The notes beneath the pieces are model-generated. The model did no database searches, had not been told where the DNA came from, and saw only the letters and a program-made list of their open reading frames with translations. DNA of 42,856 bases from the NCBI RefSeq assembly GCF_001984575.1, contig NZ_LZNS01000001.1, forward strand, positions 887,610 through 930,465. The letters run 5' to 3'. Every line of letters begins with the position of its first letter. Positions within the stretch are counted from its first letter, which is position 1. The position numbers and the translations under genes were made by a program. The DNA is from Streptomyces sp. MP131-18 (GTDB lineage: Bacteria; Actinomycetota; Actinomycetes; Streptomycetales; Streptomycetaceae). This document shows, piece by piece, positions 7,045 to 15,107 of this stretch.

Positions 7045-8762
7045 CCGGCCTGGCCGCCACCGCCCTTGGCGCCGCCCCCGTGACGGCCTCGGCCGCCCCG
7101 GCGGCCGAGGACTCCCGCACCGTCACCTACCGCGGCTACGAGGTCGAAGTGCCGGCCGACTGGCGGGTGGTCGACCTCGACGAGGACCCGGCCGCCTGCC
7201 TGCGCTTCGACCGGCCCACCGTCTACGTCGGAACGCCCGGCGAGCAGCAGGACTGCCCCGCCCGCGTCGTCGGCCGCACCGCGGGTCTTGTCATCGAGCC
7301 GCTGACCGAGGTCGCGGCGGAACGGATCAGCCCGCGCACCGCCGTCGCGCAGCGCGACACCGGCCGGGAGGGCGCCGCCCGCGCCGCGGCCGGCGCGGTG
7401 TCCGCCGGCGGCACCATCGAGGTCGCCGTGGAGGACGCCGGGGTGCTCGTCACCGCCGCGCACGCGCCGCAGACCGAGGACACGGTGCGGACCGTTCTGG
7501 AACGGGCCCGCGTCACCGGCGACGCCGAGCCCGCCGCGGCGCCCGCGCCGCGGGAGAACATGCCGCGGGCGGCGCAGGCCGGGCCGCAGCCGGGCGACTT
7601 CCTCGGGCTCGGCTTCGACGCCTGCACCGCGCCCTCGCAGTCGGCCATGAACGCCTGGCGGTCCGCCTCGCCGTTCCAGGCCATCGGCGTCTACATCAGC
7701 GGCGCGACCCGCGGCTGCGCGCAGCCCAACCTCACGGCCGGCTGGGTGGAGGCCCAGACCTCGGCGGGCTGGCACCTCATACCGATCGATGTCGGGCGGC
7801 AGGCACCGTGCACCAGCTACGCCAACCGCATCTCCACCGACCCGGCCACCGCGCGCCAGCAGGGTGTGACGGCCGCCAACGCATCGGTGGCGTCGGCCGC
7901 GTCGCTCGGTATACCGGCGGGCAGCACGCTGTACAGCGATATCGAGGCGTACACCCCGGGCGGCTCCTGCACCACGGGCGTGCTGAACTACCTCTCCGGC
8001 TGGACCGAGGGGCTGCACGCGAACGGCTACCTGGCCGGGGTCTACTCCAGCGCGGCCTCCGGCATCCGTGACGTGGCGAACGCCCACGACAACCCGGCGT
8101 ACACGCGGGTCGACCACATCTGGTTCGCCTGGTGGAACGGCCGCGCCGACACCGACACCGGGCAGTACGCCCCGGCCGAGCTCTGGGCCGACCACCAGCG
8201 CATCCACCAGTTCGTCGGCGAGGTGACGGAGACCCACGGCGGCGTCAGCATCAACATCGACCGCAACTACCTGGACGTGGGCGCCGGCACCCCGCCGCCG
8301 GCGAGCTGCGGCGGGGTCAACCTCACCTTCCCGTCCTACCCGCAACTCGCCGCCGGGGCGAGCGGCCCGCAGGTGTCCGCGGCGCAGTGCCTGCTCAAGT
8401 CGGCCGGGGTGACCATGCCGGACGACACTCCGACCGGGGAGTTCGACGACGCCACGACCGAGGCGGTGACGGCCTTCCAGAGCGGGCGGGGGCTCGCCGC
8501 GGACGGCATCGTGGGCCGGTCCACCTGGACGGCACTGCTGTCGGCCGGCGCGACGCCGATGATCCAGAACGGGTCGAGCGGCGAGGCCGTGAGCAGGCTC
8601 CAGCGGGCCCTGACCGCCGCGCGCGGCAGCACGCTGGCCGTCGACGGGCAGTTCGGCCCGAACACCGAGGCGGCGGTACGCAGTTACCAGAGCTCACGGC
8701 AGCTGGACGCGGACGGCATCGTGGGCCCGCAGACGTGGGCCGCCCTCCAGTCCGGACGGTGA
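6987..8762 (+). CDS. Secreted DUF1906 (Rv2525c-like, glycoside-hydrolase-like) protein with two peptidoglycan-binding repeats
   Basis: The protein has 591 residues, start ATG 6987 with GGAG 5 bases upstream. Residues 1 to about 35 are a signal peptide ending in an AxA region (VTASAAPAA). A poorly conserved N-terminal region with a short beta segment (TVTYRGYEVEVPADW) follows. Residues about 205-435 form the DUF1906 TIM-barrel-like domain (GLGFDACTAPS at the start, GVYISG, then YSDIEAY with the acidic residues of the presumed active pocket, and FAWWNG near the end). Residues about 450-510 and 524-590 are two PG_binding_1 repeats, each with the ADGIVG-TW signature. Members are exported and thought to act on or bind cell wall glycans; enzymatic activity is unproven for most. 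A strong terminator follows the stop. Confidence 0.85.
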   Translation: MPRSAPRVRRGWPAIVAALTGLAATALGAAPVTASAAPAAEDSRTVTYRGYEVEVPADWRVVDLDEDPAACLRFDRPTVYVGTPGEQQDCPARVVGRTAGLVIEPLTEVAAERISPRTAVAQRDTGREGAARAAAGAVSAGGTIEVAVEDAGVLVTAAHAPQTEDTVRTVLERARVTGDAEPAAAPAPRENMPRAAQAGPQPGDFLGLGFDACTAPSQSAMNAWRSASPFQAIGVYISGATRGCAQPNLTAGWVEAQTSAGWHLIPIDVGRQAPCTSYANRISTDPATARQQGVTAANASVASAASLGIPAGSTLYSDIEAYTPGGSCTTGVLNYLSGWTEGLHANGYLAGVYSSAASGIRDVANAHDNPAYTRVDHIWFAWWNGRADTDTGQYAPAELWADHQRIHQFVGEVTETHGGVSINIDRNYLDVGAGTPPPASCGGVNLTFPSYPQLAAGASGPQVSAAQCLLKSAGVTMPDDTPTGEFDDATTEAVTAFQSGRGLAADGIVGRSTWTALLSAGATPMIQNGSSGEAVSRLQRALTAARGSTLAVDGQFGPNTEAAVRSYQSSRQLDADGIVGPQTWAALQSGR

Positions 8763-8768
8763 GCCGAC

Positions 8769-8803
8769 CGGGGCGGGCAGCCGGGTCCCGGCTGCCCGCC
8801 CCG
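8769..8803. terminator. Bidirectional terminator between DUF1906 gene and ABC permease
   Basis: A 17-bp perfect inverted repeat around a single T (CGGGGCGGGCAGCCGGG with its complement) gives a very stable hairpin when the innermost pairs open to a loop. It lies 6 bases after the plus-strand stop at 8762 and 4 bases after the minus-strand stop at 8808. Confidence 0.85.
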
Positions 8804-8807
8804 TTCC

Positions 8808-9635
8808 TCACCCCTTCGTGGCGCCCTGGAGCAGTCCGGCGATGAAACTGCGCTGGAAGACGGCGAACAGCGTCAGGATCGGGAGCATCACGATGATGGT
8901 CCCCGCGGCCAGCGTGGGGATGTCCGTGCTGTTCTGCCCGACGAAGAAGCCGAGGCCGGCCGGGGCGGTGTGCATGGTGGTGTCCTGGATGAGCACCAGG
9001 ACCAGCAGGAACTGGTTCCAGGACCACATGAACACCAGCAGCCCGAGCGTCATCAGCGAGGGGCGGGCCAGCGGCAGCAGGATGCGCAGCAGGATCGTCG
9101 CGGAGGAGGCGCCGTCGACGCGGGCCGCCTCGACCAGCGAGGGCGGCGTCGAGCGGAAGTGCGTGCGCATCCAGAACACGCTGAACGGCATGAACAGCGC
9201 GATCTCCGCCAGGATCACGCCCAGGTAGGAGTTGGTCAGCCCCACGCCCCGCAGGTCGTAGTAGAGAGGTACGACGATCAGCTCCACCGGGATGGTCAGC
9301 CCGGCGACGAAGAACGCCGCCACCGCGTTGCCGCCCGGCAGCTTCATCGTGCCCAGCGCGTAGCCGGCCGAGGCGGCGAGCACCAGCGTGGCGGGCACGA
9401 CCCCGGCCGCGATGACGAAACTCGCCCGGATCAGGTCGGAGAACCCGGCGACGGTCCACGCCTGCCGGTAGTTGTCCCAGCTCCATTGCTCCGGCCAGGC
9501 CAGCCCGACCACCGGCGTGCCCGCGGGCTGCACCGAGGCGAGGAAGACGCTGAGGAACGGCATGATCACGGCGGCCGCCATCACGGTCAGCAGCGCGTAG
9601 CCGGACCAGCGTTCCGTTCGAGTGGCGCTGTTCAT
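8808..9635 (-). CDS. Carbohydrate ABC transporter permease, CUT1 MalG type
   Basis: The protein has 275 residues from ATG 9635. It has six predicted membrane segments and the cytoplasmic EAA loop EAARVDGASSATILLRILLP, which docks on the ATPase. The start overlaps the stop of the upstream permease as ATGA, so the two are translationally coupled and should be made in equal amounts. It forms the sugar channel with the MalF-type partner and receives sugar from the lipoprotein encoded two genes upstream. No ATPase gene is present in the operon; in streptomycetes CUT1 systems commonly share the MsiK ATPase encoded elsewhere. Confidence 0.93.
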   Translation of the reverse strand: MNSATRTERWSGYALLTVMAAAVIMPFLSVFLASVQPAGTPVVGLAWPEQWSWDNYRQAWTVAGFSDLIRASFVIAAGVVPATLVLAASAGYALGTMKLPGGNAVAAFFVAGLTIPVELIVVPLYYDLRGVGLTNSYLGVILAEIALFMPFSVFWMRTHFRSTPPSLVEAARVDGASSATILLRILLPLARPSLMTLGLLVFMWSWNQFLLVLVLIQDTTMHTAPAGLGFFVGQNSTDIPTLAAGTIIVMLPILTLFAVFQRSFIAGLLQGATKG

Positions 9636-10552
9636 TCTTCCGACCTCGACAGACGGTTGACGACGAAGACCAGCACGAGGATCAGGCAGGCGAGGACGAC
9701 GGCCAGGGCGGACGCCAGGCCGACCTTCCCGTCGGAGAACGCCAGCCGGTAGACGAGCAGCCCCGGCACCGTGGTCTGCTCGCCGGGCCCGCCGTTCGTC
9801 GTCACGTACACGATGTCGAAGCTCGCCAGCGCGGCGACCATGGTCACCGTCATCGCCACGGCCAGCTCGCCGCGCAGGTGCGGCAGCGTCACGGAGACGA
9901 ACTCCCGGACCGGGCCCGCCCCGTCGAGCCGGGCCGCCTCGTACAGGCTCGGGTCCACCTTCTGCACGCCGCTGAGGAACAGCATCATGCACAGGCCGCT
10001 CAGCACCCAGGTGCCGACCAGGCCGACGGCGATCAGCGCGGCGTCGAAGTCACCGAGCCAGGCCCGCGTCACGCCGTCGAGGCCGACCGTCCGCAGCGCC
10101 TGGTTGACCAGCCCGTCGTCCCCGTACAGCCAGCGCCACGTGACGCCCACCGCGACCAGGGGCACCACCTGCGGCAGCATGAACAGGAAGCGGTACGCCG
10201 CCATGCCGGGGCGCCGGTAGCGGGCCAGGAGACCGGCCGTCACCAGGCCCAGCAGGATCGGGAGGAAGGAGAAGAACACCACCAGCGTCAGCGCGTTGAG
10301 CACGGACCTGCGCAGCACCGCGTCCCCGAAGACCTCGCGGTAGTTGTCCAGGCCCACCCACCGGCCCAGGGTGACGCCGTCCCACTCGAACAGCGAGAGG
10401 TACGCCGTGTGCAGGGCGGGCAGGACGGCGAAGGCGAGGTACACGGCGAGCGCGGGCAGCACGTACAGGTAGCCGCGCCACCGGCCGCGCCGGCGCGCGG
10501 GGCGGGAGGCGGTGCGCCGGTCCGCTGCCGGCCTACTCGGCGTGCTGCTCAT
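9632..10552 (-). CDS. Carbohydrate ABC transporter permease, CUT1 MalF type
   Basis: The protein has 306 residues, start ATG 10552, which lies inside the end of the binding-protein gene (20-base overlap), again indicating coupled translation. An Arg-rich cytoplasmic N-terminus (about 28 residues) precedes six membrane segments. The EAA loop is present as YEAARLDGAGPVREFVSVTLPHL, read in two parts. It is the second half of the membrane channel for the sugar taken up by this operon. Length and topology are normal for actinobacterial MalF-like permeases, which lack the long periplasmic loop of E. coli MalF. Confidence 0.93.
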   Translation of the reverse strand: MSSTPSRPAADRRTASRPARRRGRWRGYLYVLPALAVYLAFAVLPALHTAYLSLFEWDGVTLGRWVGLDNYREVFGDAVLRRSVLNALTLVVFFSFLPILLGLVTAGLLARYRRPGMAAYRFLFMLPQVVPLVAVGVTWRWLYGDDGLVNQALRTVGLDGVTRAWLGDFDAALIAVGLVGTWVLSGLCMMLFLSGVQKVDPSLYEAARLDGAGPVREFVSVTLPHLRGELAVAMTVTMVAALASFDIVYVTTNGGPGEQTTVPGLLVYRLAFSDGKVGLASALAVVLACLILVLVFVVNRLSRSEE

Positions 10553-11897
10553 CCCACACGTCCTGTAGCGCGTCCAGGTAGTCGGCGGGCTCCACGCGGC
10601 CCGCGATCAGCTTCTGCACGCCGGAGCGCAGCGCGTCGAGCATGGCCGGGGCGGCGAAGTCGGGGAACGTGGTGATGCCGTCGTCGGCGACGGCCAGCCG
10701 ATGGCCCTCGGCCACGTCGGCGAGCACGCCCCGCGGCGGCTCGGCCGCCTCGGCGTTGGTCGGCAGGAAGCCGTTGTCGCTGATGATGCGGCCCGCCTCG
10801 GGCGTGGTCAGGAAGTCGAGGAACGCGCCCGCGGCCTCCGGGTGTTCGGTGCGCGAGGAGACCGCGTAGGAGACGCTGAAGCCGGAGGCGACCACCGGGT
10901 CGGCGGGGTGCCCGCCCGGCATGGGGAAGAAGCCGACGTTGTCGCCCATCGCGGTCGCGAGCTGCCCGGCCGCCCAGTTGCCGTTGATCAGGAAGACGCT
11001 GTCGCCGCGGGTGAACTGGGCGGTGGAGTCGACCTGCCCGGTGCCGTTCGCGGAGTCGTTGTAGTAGCCCAGGCGCCCCCACTCGATGACGCGTTCGCTC
11101 GCGGCCATGGCCTGCGGCGTCTCGATGGTGGCGCCCTCGGTGCCGTTGACCCAGTCCCAGTAGTCGTCGGTGGACATGGTGTGGTTGAGCAGGGCCGCCC
11201 ACAGGTGGAGGCCCCCCGAGTCGAGCGCGCCGACACCGAGCGGCGTCAGGCCCGCCTCCTCGGCGGCGGCGAGCTGGTCCTCGAACTCGGCGAGGGTCCG
11301 CGGCGGTTGCTCGATCCCCGCCCGGGCGGCCAGCTCCTTGTTGTAGTAGATCCCGGTCATCGACAGACCGGCGGGCACCCCGAACAGGGCCCGGCCGCCG
11401 GTGGACTCGCTGGCCCGCCCGGCGGTGAGCTGGTCGAGGCTGACCGGGGGTATCGACGCGTCCCAGCCGTACGCCTCCCGGTACGGCGCCAGGTCGAGTA
11501 CGTGCCCGTCCTCGGCCAGGTCGGTCATGCCCACCGCGAACTGCGCGATGTCCGGGGCGCTGTCGGAGGTCATGGTGAGCTTGAGGTTCTTCACGTAGTC
11601 GGAGAACGTCTTGTACTGCGGCTCGATCGTGATGCGGGGGTGTTCCTCCTCGAAGGCGGCGATCAGCGCGTCGACCATCAGCGGCGCGTCGGCGAACTGG
11701 AGGCGCAGGGTGATGTCCTCGTCCGGGACGGCCGTCCGCGACGGCACGCTCCGCGGCCCCGGCGCCTCGGCCGCGCTGCCGGGCGTCAGGGCGTCGCAGG
11801 CGGCCAGCGGCAGCAGCGCCGCCGCCGCACAGGCCGCCGCGGCCCTTCGGCGGGGGCGCGCGCGCCGGGCGCGGCCGGGCGGGCGATCGGTGCCCAT
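10533..11897 (-). CDS. Extracellular sugar-binding lipoprotein of CUT1 ABC transporter
   Basis: The protein has 454 residues from ATG 11897; another ATG directly before it at 11900 is only 3 bases from AAGGAGG, so the second (6 bases) fits better. A very basic n-region and hydrophobic core end in the lipobox LAAC, giving lipidation at Cys34. The rest is a family-1 extracellular solute-binding fold: ITLRLQFADAP near the mature N-terminus, FGVPAGLSMTGIYYNKEL in the hinge region, FTRGDSVFLINGNW, and EAAGAFLDFLTTPEAG near the end. It captures an oligosaccharide outside the membrane and hands it to the two permeases. The neighbouring GH89 and SIS genes suggest a GlcNAc-containing ligand; this is an inference. 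Confidence 0.9.
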   Translation of the reverse strand: MGTDRPPGRARRARPRRRAAAACAAAALLPLAACDALTPGSAAEAPGPRSVPSRTAVPDEDITLRLQFADAPLMVDALIAAFEEEHPRITIEPQYKTFSDYVKNLKLTMTSDSAPDIAQFAVGMTDLAEDGHVLDLAPYREAYGWDASIPPVSLDQLTAGRASESTGGRALFGVPAGLSMTGIYYNKELAARAGIEQPPRTLAEFEDQLAAAEEAGLTPLGVGALDSGGLHLWAALLNHTMSTDDYWDWVNGTEGATIETPQAMAASERVIEWGRLGYYNDSANGTGQVDSTAQFTRGDSVFLINGNWAAGQLATAMGDNVGFFPMPGGHPADPVVASGFSVSYAVSSRTEHPEAAGAFLDFLTTPEAGRIISDNGFLPTNAEAAEPPRGVLADVAEGHRLAVADDGITTFPDFAAPAMLDALRSGVQKLIAGRVEPADYLDALQDVWDEQHAE

Positions 11898-11922
11898 CAT
11901 CGGCCTCCTTGCGGGTCTCGTC

Positions 11923-11968
11923 GGGGGGGGGGGGGAAGTCGGGGGTGGGGGGTCGGGGGGGGCGGCCG
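11923..11968. repeat. Poly-G rich tract between SIS gene and binding-protein gene
   Basis: Thirteen consecutive G (11923-11935) are followed by runs of five, six and eight or so G interrupted by one or two bases. The genes here run leftward, so the tract is C-rich in the mRNA and G-rich in the template strand; it could form a G-quadruplex in DNA. It occupies most of the 76-base gap in the operon. The run length is also prone to sequencing error and slippage. Confidence 0.8.
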
Positions 11969-11973
11969 GTGGC

Positions 11974-12708
11974 TCAGCCGCGCGGGCAGCGGTCCGCGGT
12001 GCGCGCCAGCAGCGCCTCGTTGTGCCGCTCGGCGTCGCCGTGCGCGTTCTGGCTGACGAGCAACGGCGGGGTCAGGCCGTGGCGTTCGGTGAGCAGCTCG
12101 GCGGCGCGGCAGGTCAGGGCGTTGACGACGGCCGCGCCGACGACGGTGGACAGCGCGCCCGCGGCGAGCCCGCCGAGCGGGACGACCGTGTCGCCCGGGC
12201 GGCCGTGCGTGTCGATGACGATGTCGGCGGCGTCGAGCAGCCGCAGCCCGCCGGGGTGGCGGGGCTCGGCGGCCAGGGAGTGGGCGCGGTTGGTGATCGC
12301 GACGACGGTCGCGCCGAGTTCGCGGGCGCCCAGCGCGAACTCGACCGGCACCACGTTGATTCCGGAGTTGGACACCACGACCACGACCTCGCCCCGCCTG
12401 ATGTCCGCGGTGTGCAGGATCGCCGCCGCGTAGCCGCCGACGCGCTCCGCCGCGCCCGCGTGCCGCGGGGCGGACGGCGTCAGGGCCGGGGCGGCGACGA
12501 CGTTGACGGGGGCGAGGCCGCCGGCGCGCTGGAGCGGCTCGGTGGCGACCAGGTGCGAGTGTCCGCTGCCGAAGTAGTGGACGACTCCGCCGGCCGCGAC
12601 GCTGTCCGCGACGGCCAGCGCGGCACGGTCGATGGCGGGCGCCTCGGCGTCCGCGAGCGCGCCGATGGTGTCCTTCAGGGCGGCGAAGTAGGCGAGGTCG
12701 GCGGTCAA
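11974..12708 (-). CDS. SIS-domain sugar phosphate-binding protein (UPF0309/MurQ-like)
   Basis: The protein has 244 residues from a TTG start at 12708 with AAGGAGG 4 bases upstream. It has a single SIS (sugar isomerase) fold: the phosphate-binding segments FGSGHSHLVATE (about 45-56) and VVVSNSGINVVPVE (about 110-123), then a Rossmann-like strand TVVAIT. The GSGHSH and SNSG loops are those that bind sugar phosphates in amino-sugar isomerases and MurNAc-6-P etherases. Members of this subgroup are cytoplasmic and act on amino-sugar phosphates or sense them; the exact reaction is not settled. It is the first gene of the leftward transporter operon and divergent from the GH89 gene, which fits processing of GlcNAc released by that enzyme. 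Confidence 0.85.
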   Translation of the reverse strand: MTADLAYFAALKDTIGALADAEAPAIDRAALAVADSVAAGGVVHYFGSGHSHLVATEPLQRAGGLAPVNVVAAPALTPSAPRHAGAAERVGGYAAAILHTADIRRGEVVVVVSNSGINVVPVEFALGARELGATVVAITNRAHSLAAEPRHPGGLRLLDAADIVIDTHGRPGDTVVPLGGLAAGALSTVVGAAVVNALTCRAAELLTERHGLTPPLLVSQNAHGDAERHNEALLARTADRCPRG

Positions 12709-12828
12709 CGGGCCTCCTTACCGCGGGGCGGCGGCCGGACGGCCGCCGGAGTGGCGTGGACCGTACCAGAGAGTCGCGGAGGCGCACCACCCCCGGCGAA
12801 GGGCCCGTTTTCCACGCTTTCCTTCCCC

Positions 12829-12857
12829 TTGACCGCCCGCCGTGACCGGCCTACCGT
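12829..12857 (+). promoter_or_regulatory. SigA-like promoter for GH89-GntR operon
   Basis: TTGACC (12829-12834) and TACCGT (12852-12857) are separated by 17 bases and fit the streptomycete vegetative pattern TTGAC(A/C) and TAnnnT. Transcription would start near 12864, about 60 bases before the GH89 ATG at 12924. Confidence 0.55.
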
Positions 12858-12864
12858 GACGCCC

Positions 12865-12882
12865 GCGTGGTACGTACCGCGC
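12865..12882. promoter_or_regulatory. Dyad operator candidate for the local GntR regulator
   Basis: GCGTGGTACGTACCGCGC contains the perfect palindrome GGTACGTACC (12869-12878), extended to 18 bases with one mismatched pair. It overlaps the predicted transcription start of the GH89-GntR operon and lies about 160 bases from the SIS gene start. GntR/HutC regulators bind short dyads with a GT...AC core, so this is the best candidate site for the regulator encoded at 15108. It does not match the DasR consensus well. Confidence 0.45.
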
Positions 12883-12923
12883 ACGTGTACCCCTGAGCCC
12901 GGCCGGGAGGCGAGATCCGGACG

Positions 12924-15080
12924 ATGACATCCCCCGGCGAACGGCAGACGCACGCGGCCCGGCAGCTGCTCGGCCGCCTCCTCGGCGAACGGGCCGCGGA
13001 CTTCACCGCCGACGTGGTCCACGGGGCGGGCGGGCCCGACTGGTTCGAGGTCGACGCGGGACCCGCGGGCGTCGCGCTGCGCGGGTCGAGCGGCGTGGCC
13101 GTCGCCTCCGCGCTGCGCTGGTACCTGCGGACCGCCTGCCGCACCCAGATCACGTGGGACGCGCCCCGCCCCGCACTGCCGCCGCGGCTGCCGCACGCGG
13201 GCACGGAAGGACCGGTCACCTCGCCCTACCGGCACCGCTACCACTTCAACGTCTGCACCTTCGGCTACACCACGGCGTTCTGGGACTGGGCGCGCTGGGA
13301 GCGCCACATCGACTGGATGGCGCTGCACGGCGTGACCACCCCGCTGGCGATGACGGGAGCCGAGGCGGTGTGGCACCGGACGCTGCTCGCCGCCGGTCTC
13401 GACGACGCGGCGGCGCGGCGGTTCCTCGGCGGGCCCGCCTACCTGCCGTGGAACTGGCTCGCCTCGGCCGCCGGTTGGCAGGGGCCGCTGCCCCGCGGCT
13501 GGATCGACGGCCACGCGCGGCTCGGCCTGCGCATCCTTCAGCGGGAGCGTTCCCTCGGCATGCGGCCGGTGCTCCAGGGCTTCTCCGGCCACGTGCCCGC
13601 GGCGCTGGCGGCCGAACGGGGCGCGCGGGCCGCCACCTTGCCCTGGTGGGACTTCGAGGTGTCCGTCCTGGACCCGCGCGACCCGCTGTTCGCGGAGTTC
13701 GGCACCGCGCTGCTGACCGAACAGACCCGGCTGCTGGGCACCGACCACCTCTACGCCGCGGACCCGTTCATCGAGACCACGCCGCCGGTCACGGACCCGG
13801 CCGAGGTCGCGCGCGTGGCGGCGGCGGTGCACGGCGCGATGGCCGCCGCCGACGAACGGGCCACGTGGGTGTTGCAGGGCTGGCCGTTCTCCTACCGGGC
13901 GGACTACTGGACGCCGGAGCGGACCGCGGCGTTCCTGGACGCCATCCCGGACGACCGGATGCTGGTGCTCGACCTGTGGGCCGAACACCAGCCGGTGTGG
14001 CGGCAGGCCGGCGGCTACCGCGGCAAGCCGTGGGTGTGGTGCATGCTGCACAGCCTGGGCGGCCGGCCCGGCCTGTACGGGAAGCTGGCGGAGGTCGCGG
14101 GCGGCGCGGCGGCGGCGCGTGCCGACGCGCGCGGCGGCGCGCTCGCCGGGGTCGGGGCGAGTATGGAGGCGTTCGGCGGCGACCCCGTGCTGTACGAGCT
14201 GCTGGCCGATGTCGCCTGGCGGGGCGGCGTCGGCGACGTGGGCGCCTGGCTCGCGCACTGGGCGGAGGTCAGGTACGGCCGCCGCACGCCGGAGCTGCGG
14301 CGCGCCTGGGAGCTGCTGCACACGGCCGTCTACGCCGCGGACGGGCCCGGGCCGCCGGGCTCGGTCGTCGTCTGCCGGCCCACGCTCGCGGGCGATATGC
14401 GCCCGCAGGCGCCGCTGCACCTGGCGGCGCCCGCCTCCCCCGGCGTTCCGCCGGAGCTGGCCGAGGCGTGGGCGCTGCTGCTCGGCGCGTGCCGGCCGGA
14501 GGACAGCGCGGGACCGCTCGGCCGGGACCTGTGCGACGTGGCGGCGCAGGTGCTCACGCATCTGGCGTGCGCCCGGCAGCGGCGGGCGGCGGACGCCGCG
14601 CTGGCCCGGGACGCGGACGGCTTCGCCTCCGCGGCGGACGCGCTGCTCACCGGCATCGCCGACCTCGACGCGCTGCTGGCCACCCGGCCCGAATACCGCC
14701 TGGCCGACTGGCTGGACGAGGCGCGCGGCTGGGCGGCCACGCCGTCGGAGGCCCGGCTGTACGAGGCCAACGCGCGGCGCGTCCTCACGCTCTGGGGGCA
14801 CTCCCGCAGCGAGCTGCACGACTACGCGGGGCGGCACTGGGCCGGTCTGGTCCGCTCCTTCCACCTGCCGCGCTGGCGGCGCTGGTGCGCACACGTCGCC
14901 GGGGCGATCCGCGACGGCGCCCCGTACCGCGCCGAGGAGTTCGAGGCGTCGATGATTGCGTGGGAGGAGCGCTGGGTCGCGGGGGACGTGCCCGAGGAGT
15001 CTTCCGGCCCGCGCGCCGGGGCGACGACGGCCGGGGTGGCGCGGGAGCTGTGGTCGCGCCATCGCGGACACTTTGAGTAA
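12924..15080 (+). CDS. GH89 alpha-N-acetylglucosaminidase (NAGLU-like), probably cytoplasmic
   Basis: The protein has 718 residues from ATG 12924. It follows the GH89 layout: a small N-terminal alpha/beta domain (residues 1-90), a TIM barrel opening with YHFNVCTFGYTTAFWDW and the IDWMALHGV strand, and a C-terminal all-helical domain from about 470. GPAYLPWNWLAS and GMRPVLQGFSGHVP are further family signatures. The two catalytic Glu are visible: E284 in DPFIETTPP and E415 in ASMEAFGGDP. GH89 enzymes remove terminal alpha-linked GlcNAc from glycans (heparan sulfate in animals, mucin-type glycans in bacteria). There is no signal peptide, unlike many bacterial GH89 enzymes, so it should act in the cytoplasm on sugar imported by the divergent ABC operon. 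It is co-transcribed with the GntR gene 27 bases downstream. Confidence 0.93.
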   Translation: MTSPGERQTHAARQLLGRLLGERAADFTADVVHGAGGPDWFEVDAGPAGVALRGSSGVAVASALRWYLRTACRTQITWDAPRPALPPRLPHAGTEGPVTSPYRHRYHFNVCTFGYTTAFWDWARWERHIDWMALHGVTTPLAMTGAEAVWHRTLLAAGLDDAAARRFLGGPAYLPWNWLASAAGWQGPLPRGWIDGHARLGLRILQRERSLGMRPVLQGFSGHVPAALAAERGARAATLPWWDFEVSVLDPRDPLFAEFGTALLTEQTRLLGTDHLYAADPFIETTPPVTDPAEVARVAAAVHGAMAAADERATWVLQGWPFSYRADYWTPERTAAFLDAIPDDRMLVLDLWAEHQPVWRQAGGYRGKPWVWCMLHSLGGRPGLYGKLAEVAGGAAAARADARGGALAGVGASMEAFGGDPVLYELLADVAWRGGVGDVGAWLAHWAEVRYGRRTPELRRAWELLHTAVYAADGPGPPGSVVVCRPTLAGDMRPQAPLHLAAPASPGVPPELAEAWALLLGACRPEDSAGPLGRDLCDVAAQVLTHLACARQRRAADAALARDADGFASAADALLTGIADLDALLATRPEYRLADWLDEARGWAATPSEARLYEANARRVLTLWGHSRSELHDYAGRHWAGLVRSFHLPRWRRWCAHVAGAIRDGAPYRAEEFEASMIAWEERWVAGDVPEESSGPRAGATTAGVARELWSRHRGHFE

Positions 15081-15107
15081 CGGACGGGCGGGATCACGGA
15101 GTTGACA

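Noticed and set aside
12865..12882. DasR-type (dre) site
   Set aside because: The dyad centre is GGTACGTACC, not the GGTCTAGACC core of the dre consensus; it is listed only as a possible site for the local GntR protein.
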